58,554 nucleotides of DNA from Gammaproteobacteria bacterium (GTDB taxonomy: Bacteria > Pseudomonadota > Gammaproteobacteria > UBA6186 > Azoamicaceae): assembly GCA_020054325.1 (NCBI GenBank), contig JAGVLG010000098.1, forward strand, positions 1 to 58,554, in the 5' to 3' direction. The stretch's first letter is position 1. The number at the start of each line of letters is the position of its first letter. A model generated the notes under the pieces. It saw nothing but the letters and a program-made list of their open reading frames with translations, was not told where the DNA came from and searched no databases. The position numbers were made by a program, and so were the translations under genes. Below are positions 40,810 to 49,795 of this stretch, piece after piece.

Positions 40810-40908
40810 CTGAGAGAGGCATAGTAATTGTATTTATTATAAAACTAAGCAGAATGTGTATATTCACCTAAATAACAATATAACTAATTAAAGCTTATAG
40901 ATCCATTA

Positions 40909-40952
40909 TTAACCCTACTTAAAATGTCTTGAGGCATATTAAGTAGGGTTAA
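40909..40952. terminator. 14-bp-arm inverted repeat between convergent genes
   Basis: TTAACCCTACTTAA (40909-40922) and TTAAGTAGGGTTAA (40939-40952) are perfectly complementary, with further pairing of ATGTC/GGCAT in the loop. It stands between the 175-aa gene and the leftward small secreted gene. No T-run, so a bidirectional terminator or structured repeat is likely rather than a textbook intrinsic terminator. Confidence 0.5.
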
Positions 40953-41065
40953 TAGCGCTTACATTTAAAAGTGCATTACAAGTTTTTAAGGCATGTGCTA
41001 TTTTTTGAAGTACTAATTCAAAAAAGGCAGGAAAAATGGGAATGCAAGTCCGGTTGGCCGGGGTC

Positions 41066-41350
41066 TCAATCTGAGTACAGATCCACTGCTAAGGCCGCCG
41101 CGCGTAGCTCTTGGACGCATTGATCTAGCTCTTCAGTATGCCGCCAACCGCAGCTGTTTTCGCCATCTGCTTCGCATACGCCATATTTTAGATAGCACTG
41201 GTATTCAGCCTTCCAAAATATAGTGCTGAATCTGGTTTCGCCACATTTGGTGCATTGTTCACCGTAAAAGCCGCTTGTGACGCATTGGGCGTGCAGCGGT
41301 GTGGCGAGGCTGGCCAAAATGATGCTGATACAAAGTGTGTATTTCGACAT
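41066..41350 (-). CDS. Small secreted cysteine-rich protein, about 94 aa
   Basis: Starting at the ATG at 41350, an N-terminal signal peptide (MSKYTLCISIILASLATPLHA) is followed by about 73 residues with seven Cys, including QCTKCGE. An ATG 42 bases upstream would bury the signal peptide. No family recognised. It reads against its neighbours inside the polysaccharide cluster. Periplasmic or secreted, probably disulfide-bonded. The following 247 bases before 41598 should contain its promoter and that of the ABC transporter genes. Confidence 0.6.
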   Translation of the reverse strand: MSKYTLCISIILASLATPLHAQCVTSGFYGEQCTKCGETRFSTIFWKAEYQCYLKYGVCEADGENSCGWRHTEELDQCVQELRAAALAVDLYSD

Positions 41351-41597
41351 TTCATAACCATTTTTCAAAGATCCTTCAAACGCTATCGGCATGGTCCGTA
41401 GAAATATTACTATGCAATAGTATGTTATAAAGATAAATAGTAAATGGTCACTTGGAATAATAGGAAAATTATCGGGTAATTTTTGCTAATCTATGGTAAA
41501 AATAGACAAAAAAGTATAACCTATGGTTAATTTATAATTTAGCCTGGCGTCTAAAAACTTTCTTTAGTTACAGATAAAGAAACATACGAGAACACTT

Positions 41598-42443
41598 ATG
41601 GAAATAACATCCACCGATTTATCATTCAACCTACCGAGACATACCGAGTTTAAGTCTGATAAGCAACTTGCTGGCGATGATATCATTCAGAGCATTAAGG
41701 CTTTTAATTTATGGAATTATTTAGCCTTAAATGAAATTAGACGTAGATATAGAAGAACAGTTATCGGACCATTTTGGACCACGTTGAGTGTCGGTATTTT
41801 CATTTCAGTAATGAGCATTATGCTCTCTTTACTTTGGAAGACTGAGATAAAAGAATTTCTACCATATTTTTGCTCTGGTTACATTTGTTGGACAATGATG
41901 TCTATGATTGTTAACGAAGGTTGTAATACTTTTGTAAGTAATACAACGTTTATGAGGCAGTTATCAATGCCATATGTTATTTATGCGTGTTTAGTAGTTT
42001 GGCGAAATTTTATTGTATTTGCGCATCATATTGTAATTTTATTCTTAGTGCTGATTTTTTGCGGTAAGCCTGTAAATCTGAATATATTATATTTTATTCC
42101 TGGCTTGCTAATAATATTCGTGACAGGAGTCACATTATGTGTATTGTTGGGTATGATATGTGCTAGATTCAGGGATCTGAAGCAAGTGGTCGAGAGCTCC
42201 TTACAGCTTGTTATGTTTGTAACCCCGATAATGTGGCAACCACAGCAGCTAGGCAGAAAAGGAATGATTTTTACTAAATTCAATCCTATCTACCATTATA
42301 TTTCAATTTTAAGGATGCCTTTACTAGGCGAAGCCCCACCATTATCGATGTGGCTTGCTACAATTTGTTGTACAGGATTACTAATAGCAGTAACATTCAT
42401 GTTGTTTTCTAAAAAGTATAGAAATTTAATATTCTGGTTGTAA
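41598..42443 (+). CDS. wzm: ABC-2 polysaccharide export permease (Wzm/KpsM type), 281 aa
   Basis: Inner-membrane permease half of a glycan exporter. Six hydrophobic segments after an amphipathic N-terminus, with the family segment RYRRTVIGPFW before the first. Length is typical. Paired with the ATPase gene 3 bp downstream. It exports the glycan made by this cluster. The symbol reflects type, not proven orthology. Confidence 0.9.
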   Translation: MEITSTDLSFNLPRHTEFKSDKQLAGDDIIQSIKAFNLWNYLALNEIRRRYRRTVIGPFWTTLSVGIFISVMSIMLSLLWKTEIKEFLPYFCSGYICWTMMSMIVNEGCNTFVSNTTFMRQLSMPYVIYACLVVWRNFIVFAHHIVILFLVLIFCGKPVNLNILYFIPGLLIIFVTGVTLCVLLGMICARFRDLKQVVESSLQLVMFVTPIMWQPQQLGRKGMIFTKFNPIYHYISILRMPLLGEAPPLSMWLATICCTGLLIAVTFMLFSKKYRNLIFWL

Positions 42444-42446
42444 AAT

Positions 42447-43205
42447 ATGTCTCAAAGAGTAATTGTTGAAAATGTTTGTTTAGATATTCCTATTATTGAT
42501 CCCAATAAAAGCTTTAGAAGTACTTTAAAGAACCGGTATATTGGTGGTTCTATAAATACTTATAATAATGAAATTGTATCGATTGCTGCGCTAAAAGATA
42601 TAAGTTTTACGTTAAATTCTAAAGATCGTTTAGGCTTAATTGGACATAATGGAGCCGGTAAAACCACATTATTATCTGTACTAGCTGGAATTTATAAGCC
42701 TGTAAAGGGCTTAATAAAATTTGAAGGTAGAGTAACCCCGTTATTCAACTCTGCTCCTGGCATAGATATGGATGATACTGGAATTGAAAACATTCGTACT
42801 ATCGGCATGTATTTAGGTATGACTAAATCAGAAATTGAAGAGAAAACCCCAGAAATCATAGAATTTACCGAGCTTGAAGATTATATAAATTTGCCGTTAC
42901 GGACATATTCAAGTGGTATGGTTGCGCGTTTAGGTTTTGCTGTAGCAACTGCTATAAGACCAGAAATTTTACTTCTGGATGAGGGGATCACGGTTGGTGA
43001 CCATAGATTTGCTGCAAAGGCAAGAGAAAGGGTGACGAGCTTTTATGATTCTATTGATGTATTGATATGTGCATCACATTCAAATGAGTTATTAAGAGGT
43101 TTGTGTAATAAGGGCTTACTTTTAGAGCATGGAAAGGTTAAAATGTATGGCGAGATAGATGCTGTTATAGATGCATATATGAGTTCAGAAGAAGTAGTAG
43201 CATAA
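42447..43205 (+). CDS. wzt: ABC polysaccharide export ATPase (Wzt/KpsT type), 252 aa
   Basis: Walker A GHNGAGKTT (about residues 68-76), signature YSSGMVARLGF and Walker B ILLLDEGI. The protein ends after the ATPase domain, so there is no C-terminal glycan-recognition domain of the kind found in longer Wzt proteins. It works with the permease upstream; the SIS gene starts 8 bp later. Confidence 0.92.
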   Translation: MSQRVIVENVCLDIPIIDPNKSFRSTLKNRYIGGSINTYNNEIVSIAALKDISFTLNSKDRLGLIGHNGAGKTTLLSVLAGIYKPVKGLIKFEGRVTPLFNSAPGIDMDDTGIENIRTIGMYLGMTKSEIEEKTPEIIEFTELEDYINLPLRTYSSGMVARLGFAVATAIRPEILLLDEGITVGDHRFAAKARERVTSFYDSIDVLICASHSNELLRGLCNKGLLLEHGKVKMYGEIDAVIDAYMSSEEVVA

Positions 43206-43213
43206 GGAATATT

Positions 43214-43798
43214 ATGAGTCACGTTGTTAATTATTTTACCAAGGTAGCGGAGTTAACTAAACAAATTGATCTTTCTAAGATTTCAAAATTGGCTGGAGCT
43301 TTAAAAGAGTTACGTGAAAATAAAGGTAGATTATTTATATTAGGGGTTGGCGGAAGTGCAGCGAATGCAAGTCATGCCGTAAATGATTTTCGCAAGCTTT
43401 GCAAGATTGAAACATATTCTCCTACCGATAATGTTTCTGAACTCACCGCAAGAACTAACGATGAAGGTTGGAATACGGTATTTGTTGAATGGCTTAAAGT
43501 AAGCAACATCTGCGAAAAAGACGCAATACTTGTTCTATCTGTCGGTGGTGGCAATGAAGAAAAACAAGTGAGCGTTGGCTTGATCCATGCACTAAAAGAA
43601 GCGAAGCAAAAAAATGCAAAGGTTTATGGGATATTGGGTAAGGATGGTGGATATACTGCTCAAATAGCTGATATAGCTGTAGTAATCCCCCCTATAGATG
43701 ACTCACTTATTACGCCTTTGAGTGAAGCATATCAGGCTGTTGTTTGGCATTGTTTGGTATCTGATCCAGAATTGCAATTAATTTCAACAAAATGGTAG
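43214..43798 (+). CDS. SIS-domain phosphoheptose isomerase-like protein (GmhA type), 194 aa
   Basis: SIS fold with GVGGSAANASHAVNDF, LSVGGGNEEKQVS and a C-terminal EAYQAVVWHCL helix, the layout of GmhA enzymes that convert sedoheptulose-7-phosphate to heptose-7-phosphate. Length equals GmhA. With the GmhB-like and kinase-nucleotidyltransferase genes it suggests a heptose-type precursor path. Stop overlaps the next start (ATGGTAG). Confidence 0.88.
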   Translation: MSHVVNYFTKVAELTKQIDLSKISKLAGALKELRENKGRLFILGVGGSAANASHAVNDFRKLCKIETYSPTDNVSELTARTNDEGWNTVFVEWLKVSNICEKDAILVLSVGGGNEEKQVSVGLIHALKEAKQKNAKVYGILGKDGGYTAQIADIAVVIPPIDDSLITPLSEAYQAVVWHCLVSDPELQLISTKW

Positions 43799-45804
43799 GC
43801 TTTAAGTCTAAGCTCAAGTCAGATAATGTGAAAAATTTTAACAGATTAAAAAAGCTGATTAAATTTGATCAGCTTTTTAGCGCCAACCAGGATAGCAATC
43901 TAGTCCTTGAAAAAGCAGGTTTAACAAGGGATGAACTAATTAACCTTTCCATTGATGTAGGTGCGAATGTAATTATTACGTCAAATTCAACTGAGATGTT
44001 TGAAAGTGTTGCGGATTTTTTAATGTATCGCCTTTATGAATATAAATCAGCGATAAGAATTTATTTTGAAATCATTAATGTCCATCCCTTAAGAGCTTCT
44101 GTTTATAAAAAAATGTTAAATATTTATAACCATGACTTCGCGATGTTTTATGCGTTTGACTTTTTTGGTAATATAAACAAAAGTGTTGTGAAAGAATGTT
44201 CGATTGACTCAATATACTTGTGTATATCTTGCAATTATCTCGGGCAGTTATTGCAAAGGTTGGGAAGATTTAATGAGGCTAGTGCGATTTACGAATTGGG
44301 TATGGTTTATCATTCAAGACTGCCTGAAATTTGCAAATTTTTGTATTATGGAATTGAAGAAATTCTTTTCTTGCGAAACATTTATAATCAACATAAAATT
44401 TTTGAAGGCGCAACTAGCTCTAAACCGTTGTTATTGATCGGCGTGGTATTTTTTGGCGAAGAATATCTGAATTTGTTCTGTAGGGCAGCTGCGCCTAGTT
44501 TTTTTTGTGATAACAATCTTTCAATAATTAATAAAAAGTGGGACCCCAGACTTGTTATATTTACCAGCAAAAAAGATATAAATAAACTCGAGACATCACT
44601 TGTATATTCAAAATTAACCTTAAGTTTAAATGTCAAAATTATAATAATACCAGATGGTTTGATGGACAATCATCCAGATAATATTGCAAATAAGTATAGT
44701 GCTGGCATGTTTTATTCCTTGTCCGGCTTGGTGCAAACAAGTCTCTTTTTGTTAGCAAAGATTCATAATGCAGATTTAATAAATCTAACTCCTGATGTAT
44801 TATACTCAAAATCATGCATGCATATTATTGATAAGGCAATATCTAATGGATTCGAAATAGTTTTTACTCCGGGTATAAGATTGAAACGTGAAGATGTTTT
44901 ACAAAGCTTGTTTACAAAATATTCAAGTGAAGATCTATTACAGAATGGTTTAACTTTAGAAGAGCTTACAGAGATTGCGTTACGCAATCTCCATTCCGCT
45001 ACTGAATCATGTTTTTTAAGCAATGAAAAAGTAACTTATCCTGGGATTTTGATATGGCCTATAAGTGCAAAGGGCTTGTTTTTGCATGCGTTTCAGATGC
45101 ATCCGATATTTATAAGTGGTAAACAAATAGAAAAATCTAATGTACGTAGATTTGACTCTATCGATGGAGATTTTGTTCAAGGAATTATACCAAATCGCAA
45201 AGAATGGCAGCATTTGATTTATGTTACTTCTGAAGCAGCTGAGATAGTTATGTTTGAACTATCGGGAGGATCAGTTGTAGTGGATCGGAAATTTAATACA
45301 AATAAATTAATAAAAGAAGCTGGCGGTTGGATATCGACATACATGAAACCACTGAATTTTTGGTTATTCCAAAAACGAGTAAGAATTGGTTTTGGAGTAT
45401 CTAATAAAGACATAGAAAAACATGCAGATCTATTATTAAAAGAGGCTTATAAGTTAGAATGTAATCTAAAATTTATTAATGAAGATGAGTTAAACTCTAA
45501 AAGGCATAACCAACGTCAAGATTTGAGTATATTATTCGATCCAATTAAAGTTACTAATATTCCCCCTGTTCTTGAAAGTTTACACATTGAGGATAATCGA
45601 CTGCCACGCTTCAAAAGTGAAGTCGTAATTTGCTTCAAAAGAAATATTTTGAAATTAATAAAAAGATTATTTGAAATTATTCCTGCTAGTCAAAAACGAT
45701 CAGCATTGTTAACAGCAAAGAAATTGGCTATTAAACATGGTGGAATATTTGAGAAATTTTTTTACGAGTATCAAAAAAACAGAGCAATTTACAATGAAAT
45801 ATAG
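43792..45804 (+). CDS. Glycosyltransferase-like module protein with N-terminal TPR-like helices, 670 aa
   Basis: Residues about 1-200 are helical and TPR-like (YLGQLLQRLGRFNEASAIYE). Residues about 205-510 are a module beginning VVFFGEEYLNLF and containing PDVLYS, NLHSATES, FQMHPIF and RRFDSIDGD. The same module is in the 1038-aa protein at 55311 and a variant in the 447-aa protein at 53909. Similar sequences occur in proteobacterial glycan clusters and look like glycosyltransferases, but no named family is certain. Within the ABC exporter operon. Confidence 0.72.
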   Translation: MVGFKSKLKSDNVKNFNRLKKLIKFDQLFSANQDSNLVLEKAGLTRDELINLSIDVGANVIITSNSTEMFESVADFLMYRLYEYKSAIRIYFEIINVHPLRASVYKKMLNIYNHDFAMFYAFDFFGNINKSVVKECSIDSIYLCISCNYLGQLLQRLGRFNEASAIYELGMVYHSRLPEICKFLYYGIEEILFLRNIYNQHKIFEGATSSKPLLLIGVVFFGEEYLNLFCRAAAPSFFCDNNLSIINKKWDPRLVIFTSKKDINKLETSLVYSKLTLSLNVKIIIIPDGLMDNHPDNIANKYSAGMFYSLSGLVQTSLFLLAKIHNADLINLTPDVLYSKSCMHIIDKAISNGFEIVFTPGIRLKREDVLQSLFTKYSSEDLLQNGLTLEELTEIALRNLHSATESCFLSNEKVTYPGILIWPISAKGLFLHAFQMHPIFISGKQIEKSNVRRFDSIDGDFVQGIIPNRKEWQHLIYVTSEAAEIVMFELSGGSVVVDRKFNTNKLIKEAGGWISTYMKPLNFWLFQKRVRIGFGVSNKDIEKHADLLLKEAYKLECNLKFINEDELNSKRHNQRQDLSILFDPIKVTNIPPVLESLHIEDNRLPRFKSEVVICFKRNILKLIKRLFEIIPASQKRSALLTAKKLAIKHGGIFEKFFYEYQKNRAIYNEI

Positions 45805-45886
45805 AAAATATGCATTATTGCAGTTGTAAAGCATTAGCGTTATAATTCCTACCTTAGTTGTTGCCATATTTTAAGGTGTAATCAGA

Positions 45887-46618
45887 ATGATTGATATTAT
45901 TGAAGGGATGAAAAGTAAGGACAGGATACTGCCGGTGCAGGATTTTTTCATGAATTATTATAAAGGCGACCCACTAGAGTACTATGATCGCTTGCATGAC
46001 TTACTAATTTCTTTTAGAAAGAGTGATAATTTAAAGGAGTTTAAACAGTATGAAATAGAGTTGCCAGAGGGGCTAACTTACTTTCAAATGGGTTCTGATT
46101 TGCCTAGTTTACATTTTTTACAATTTATAATTCGTTTAGGAAATTATAAGGAGGTATTAGAAATAGGTACTTTCATGGGGGTATCAGCGATGCATCTAGC
46201 AGATGCCACTATTAATGGCCACGTAACAACAGTTGAAATCGGAAAAGATTTTTATGAGATGGCCAAAAGGAATATCACTAGAAATGGCTATTCAAGTAAA
46301 GTTGATGTTATTCATGCAGATGCTAATCAATTAGTAGAAACTTTACCGAAAGATAAGAAGTTTGACTTTATTTCTATTGATGGAGATAAAGGAAAATATT
46401 GCAATTTATTTAAAATGTTGTTGCCATATCTTTCTGATGATGGATTAATTATGGTTGATGATGCATTGTTTCATGGCGATGTACTTAATGACGAACCTGT
46501 ATCTGAAAAGGGTCGAGGTGTTAAGGAGCTTCTGGAAGAGGTTGCTAAGAGACCTGATGTTGAAGGATTTCTATTGCCCATGAGTAACGGTAAGCTTTTG
46601 ATTAGAAGAGTACAATAG
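45887..46618 (+). CDS. SAM-dependent O-methyltransferase (family 3 type), 243 aa
   Basis: Class I methyltransferase. Motif I is VLEIGTFMGVSAM, followed by VTTVEIGKDF and HADANQL, and FDFISIDGDKG carries the metal- or substrate-binding Asp of the O-methyltransferase group. MVDDALFHG is the characteristic late motif. Likely methylates a sugar of the glycan or a small molecule. It precedes a bidirectional terminator. Confidence 0.87.
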   Translation: MIDIIEGMKSKDRILPVQDFFMNYYKGDPLEYYDRLHDLLISFRKSDNLKEFKQYEIELPEGLTYFQMGSDLPSLHFLQFIIRLGNYKEVLEIGTFMGVSAMHLADATINGHVTTVEIGKDFYEMAKRNITRNGYSSKVDVIHADANQLVETLPKDKKFDFISIDGDKGKYCNLFKMLLPYLSDDGLIMVDDALFHGDVLNDEPVSEKGRGVKELLEEVAKRPDVEGFLLPMSNGKLLIRRVQ

Positions 46619-46639
46619 CTCGTTTTTTGTAGAATAGTT

Positions 46640-46667
46640 ATAACAAGCACCATTTGGTGCTTGTTAT
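46640..46667. terminator. Strong bidirectional intrinsic terminator
   Basis: ATAACAAGCACC (46640-46651) and GGTGCTTGTTAT (46656-46667) form a perfect 12-bp stem with loop ATTT, followed by T/A-rich sequence on both sides. It sits between the convergent methyltransferase and E1-beta genes. Confidence 0.85.
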
Positions 46668-46683
46668 TTAATTTAAAAACTTG

Positions 46684-47715
46684 TTAGTACGGTCCCTTAA
46701 AATTATCTTTCAGATCAATATCTATATTATCACTACTATTTTTACCTAACATATTTAAAACATTCCTTACTATATTAGAGGCCTTTGGGAAAAATGCAGA
46801 TTCTAAAGGCAGAGACACTGGTTGCGGGCAATTAGCCGTCGACATTCTTCTTACAGGTGATTTTAAATGGTAGAAAGCTTTTTCAGCAGCTAGTCCCGCA
46901 ATTTCGCTGCTTACGCCACAAAGTTCCCAGCTAGTATCAACTACCAGTAAATGTCCGGTTTTCTTTATTGATTCTAAAATGGTTTCTTCATCTAATGGGC
47001 GTATAGTGCGTAAATCAATTACTTCTGTGTCGACGCCTTCCTTTGCCAACGCTTCAGCAGCAATTGTTGCTTCAGTCACCATATGGGAAGTAGCTACAAT
47101 GGTAATGTCTTTTCCAGCTCTTACAATTTTTGCTTTTCCGATTGGAGTAAAGTAGCGTTCTTCATTTACCGGCCCAACATTATTATAAACGGTACGATGT
47201 TCAAATATTACAGTTGGTGAATCCAAGGTTAATGCGGATAATAGTAAACCTTTAGCATCTTCTGGGGAATTCGGCAGCACTACATTTATTCCTGGAAAAT
47301 GCGCAAATAAGCTATGGAGGCTTTGAGAATGCGTTGCCCCTTGCCCCCAGCCTTTTCCAACCACTGCTCTTACGACAATTGGTACGGTACCGGCATTACC
47401 AGAGTACATATATTTCCATTTTGCTGCTAAGTTTAGCATCTGATCCATAGCTAGAAATAAAAAGTCAGCACGTGCATGATAAAGAATCGGTCGCTTTCCC
47501 ATTGCAGCCGCACCGATTGCTATACCGGTGATTGCATTTTCCATGGAAGGGGTTTCAAATACTCTATGCGAAAATCTTTTATTAGCTTCGCAGGTTGTTC
47601 CAAGGGCTCCTGAGTTATAACTAATTGAATTACCCATTAAAATTACATTAGGATCTGCCTCCATACCCTGAATTATGCCTTCGGACACGGCTTCAGCAAA
47701 TTTTAGATTTCTCAT
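46684..47715 (-). CDS. Thiamine-diphosphate 2-oxoacid dehydrogenase E1 beta-like protein, 343 aa
   Basis: Transketolase-like beta subunit. EAVSEGIIQGMEADPNV, the ENAITGIAIGAAAMGKRPI block and the C-terminal TSHMVTEATIAAEAL, DLRTIRPLDEETI are all typical of PDH/acetoin dehydrogenase E1-beta. It starts 24 bp after the E1-alpha stop. There is no lipoyl E2 or E3 gene in the window, so a role in TPP-dependent carbon transfer on a sugar is possible. Confidence 0.9.
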   Translation of the reverse strand: MRNLKFAEAVSEGIIQGMEADPNVILMGNSISYNSGALGTTCEANKRFSHRVFETPSMENAITGIAIGAAAMGKRPILYHARADFLFLAMDQMLNLAAKWKYMYSGNAGTVPIVVRAVVGKGWGQGATHSQSLHSLFAHFPGINVVLPNSPEDAKGLLLSALTLDSPTVIFEHRTVYNNVGPVNEERYFTPIGKAKIVRAGKDITIVATSHMVTEATIAAEALAKEGVDTEVIDLRTIRPLDEETILESIKKTGHLLVVDTSWELCGVSSEIAGLAAEKAFYHLKSPVRRMSTANCPQPVSLPLESAFFPKASNIVRNVLNMLGKNSSDNIDIDLKDNFKGPY

Positions 47716-47739
47716 GTAAAACTCCTTAACTAGCAGATC

Positions 47740-48771
47740 TTAATATACATTCTCTAATAAACTTGAAACATCCGGCCAAGTGCCTTGTTTAGCGCGCTTA
47801 ATTGCATCGTCAATTTCGATCTGCATGCTAGCTTCCCAATTTTCAATTTCAACTGCTGTAACAGTGCCATTATTGAGTAACAGCTGTTTAGCACTTTTAA
47901 TTGGGCATCGTTCATTAATCCAATATTCTTGCTCTTCTTTAGAGCGGTATGTTCTGTTTGGTACGTTGTAGTCGAAATTTGGACCGACATGCTCGCGCCA
48001 ACGATATGTGGCACATTCTAAGAAGAATGGACCATTACCAGATCTGATTTTGGGCAATACACTTTTAACAGTGTTATAGACTTCAAATACATTATTGCCG
48101 TCTATTGCGGCGGTTTCGATTCCTAGTGCTTTGGCGCGTCCATGAATTGTGGCACCGCTTGCAGCCCTAATATCTATATGGCTTTCGGTGGAATACAGGT
48201 TGTTTTCACATATAAATAATGCAGGTATTTTATTCAATGATGCAAAATTCAAGGTTTCATAGAACGAACCCTCTTCACAAGATGCATCACCAAAAAAAGG
48301 CACAGCAACGTAAGGAAGCTTATCGATTTTAAAGGCAAAAGCGCTACCAGCTGCAACAGCAATATCTTCACCTAATATTGCCGAAGAAATTATAAAGCCC
48401 TTATCGCGCGCAGTTAGGTGCACCGAGCCACCTTTACCATTAGAGCAGCCCTCAAGCCTACCATACAGTTCGGCAGCAAGTTTGAAAAAGCTACCGCCTG
48501 CAGCTAAATAGTGGTTATGACATCTATGATGGCTATATACTACGTCCCCCTGGCTTAAAGCCTGGCAAACCCCCGTAGCTATTGCTTCCTGTCCTGTTGC
48601 AAAATGGCATGGGGTGCGCATCTCTTGTTCTGGATAAAGCTTAACAAGTGTTTCTTCACACATGCGCAACCAAATCATATTTTTCAATAGTTCTTTTTCG
48701 ATATTTGTTTGTATACTCGTATTCGATGTAGACTGGTCGATTACTTCATTATTTTCGATTTGTTGCAACAT
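47740..48771 (-). CDS. Thiamine-diphosphate 2-oxoacid dehydrogenase E1 alpha-like protein, 343 aa
   Basis: E1-alpha fold with RTPCHFATGQEAI, the GKGGSVHL block and the thiamine-diphosphate motif GDASCEEGSFYETLNFA...ENN (GDA replaces the usual GDG). C-terminal THRWREH-like YRWREHVG follows. Paired with E1-beta downstream and set inside the polysaccharide cluster in opposite orientation. Similar orphan E1 pairs occur in acetoin and branched-sugar contexts; the acceptor is unknown. Confidence 0.9.
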   Translation of the reverse strand: MLQQIENNEVIDQSTSNTSIQTNIEKELLKNMIWLRMCEETLVKLYPEQEMRTPCHFATGQEAIATGVCQALSQGDVVYSHHRCHNHYLAAGGSFFKLAAELYGRLEGCSNGKGGSVHLTARDKGFIISSAILGEDIAVAAGSAFAFKIDKLPYVAVPFFGDASCEEGSFYETLNFASLNKIPALFICENNLYSTESHIDIRAASGATIHGRAKALGIETAAIDGNNVFEVYNTVKSVLPKIRSGNGPFFLECATYRWREHVGPNFDYNVPNRTYRSKEEQEYWINERCPIKSAKQLLLNNGTVTAVEIENWEASMQIEIDDAIKRAKQGTWPDVSSLLENVY

Positions 48772-48929
48772 TTAGATCCCATCCGTTAATAATATTCGTA
48801 TCCGCTATTAGGAATATTGGCTATTAGTTTAAACTATGTATATATTGCGATATTCAACTCTAATTAACAAGCCTTTAATTTAAGGTCTTGACATATATTT
48901 AGGCGTATGAATGAGTTTATGAGGATAAA

Positions 48930-49790
48930 ATGAAAATTGCTATTATCGGAGCGGGCGGATTTATCGGTCAGCATTGTATCCAAAATCTTAATAAAGATCA
49001 CCAGATTATTTCTATACAGCGCTCAGATGTGGATTTGTTAAGATCGGATGCTGCTGTGGCATTAGTAAATTATTTAAAAAACGCTGATGCAGTCGTAATA
49101 CTTAGTTGCATAACTCCTAAAAAGGGTCAAACTGTACAGCAACTGCAGCAACGCTACGTAGATAACGTTAACATGATGCATGCCATAAATAGTGCCTTGC
49201 ATCAAATCAAGCAGAGTAGAATAGTTTACATAAGCTCAGATGCAGTATATTCGGAATTACAAAACGAGATAACTGAAGACACCGGTTTAAATTTTGTTAA
49301 CTTGTATGCTATGGCGCACCTTGCTAGGGAACGCCTGCTACTGGAAATGCAATATACTCATCCGATTTGTATTTTAAGGCCATGCGCAATTCTTGGTGTA
49401 AACGATCCACACAATGCATATGGACCGAATTCATTCTTACGAGAGGCAATTAATAGTAATAGAATCACTTTGTTTGGGGAAGGTGAGGAATTAAGAAACT
49501 ATTTATACGTTGATGATTTAGTCAAGACAATTGCTGTGGCTTTAGAGAATGATTTAATAGGAACGTACAATGTAGCTATGCAGCAAGCATATAGTTTCGC
49601 AGAGATAGCTAGTATGATATGCAATTTGCTTGAAACTGATGTGGCAATTATACATAAAGAAAGGGCTATACCAGTAAGGCATAAAATTCATATCAGTCAC
49701 AAATTAAGTAATGTACTGCCAGAATTAGAATTCATGCCCTTACAAGATACCTTAAAATTAATGTATCAAGGATTACGTGCGGTTGTTTAA
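48930..49790 (+). CDS. SDR-family sugar reductase/epimerase homologue, paralogue of 39364-40266, 286 aa
   Basis: Rossmann start GAGGFIGQHC, Ser in YISSDAVYS, LRPCAILGVNDPHNAYGPN and GEGEELRNYLYVDD match the gene at 39364-40266 segment by segment. The dyad reads Y126-x-x-x-H130, so the catalytic Lys is His. ATG at 48930 after GAGGA. Divergent from the E1-alpha gene across a 158-bp gap that must hold both promoters. Confidence 0.82.
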   Translation: MKIAIIGAGGFIGQHCIQNLNKDHQIISIQRSDVDLLRSDAAVALVNYLKNADAVVILSCITPKKGQTVQQLQQRYVDNVNMMHAINSALHQIKQSRIVYISSDAVYSELQNEITEDTGLNFVNLYAMAHLARERLLLEMQYTHPICILRPCAILGVNDPHNAYGPNSFLREAINSNRITLFGEGEELRNYLYVDDLVKTIAVALENDLIGTYNVAMQQAYSFAEIASMICNLLETDVAIIHKERAIPVRHKIHISHKLSNVLPELEFMPLQDTLKLMYQGLRAVV

Positions 49791-49795
49791 AAGAA

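Noticed and set aside
46684-48771. E1 pair as the cell's central pyruvate dehydrogenase
   Set aside because: No E2 or E3 genes are adjacent and the pair sits within sugar genes, so a central role is less likely, though it cannot be excluded without the rest of the genome.
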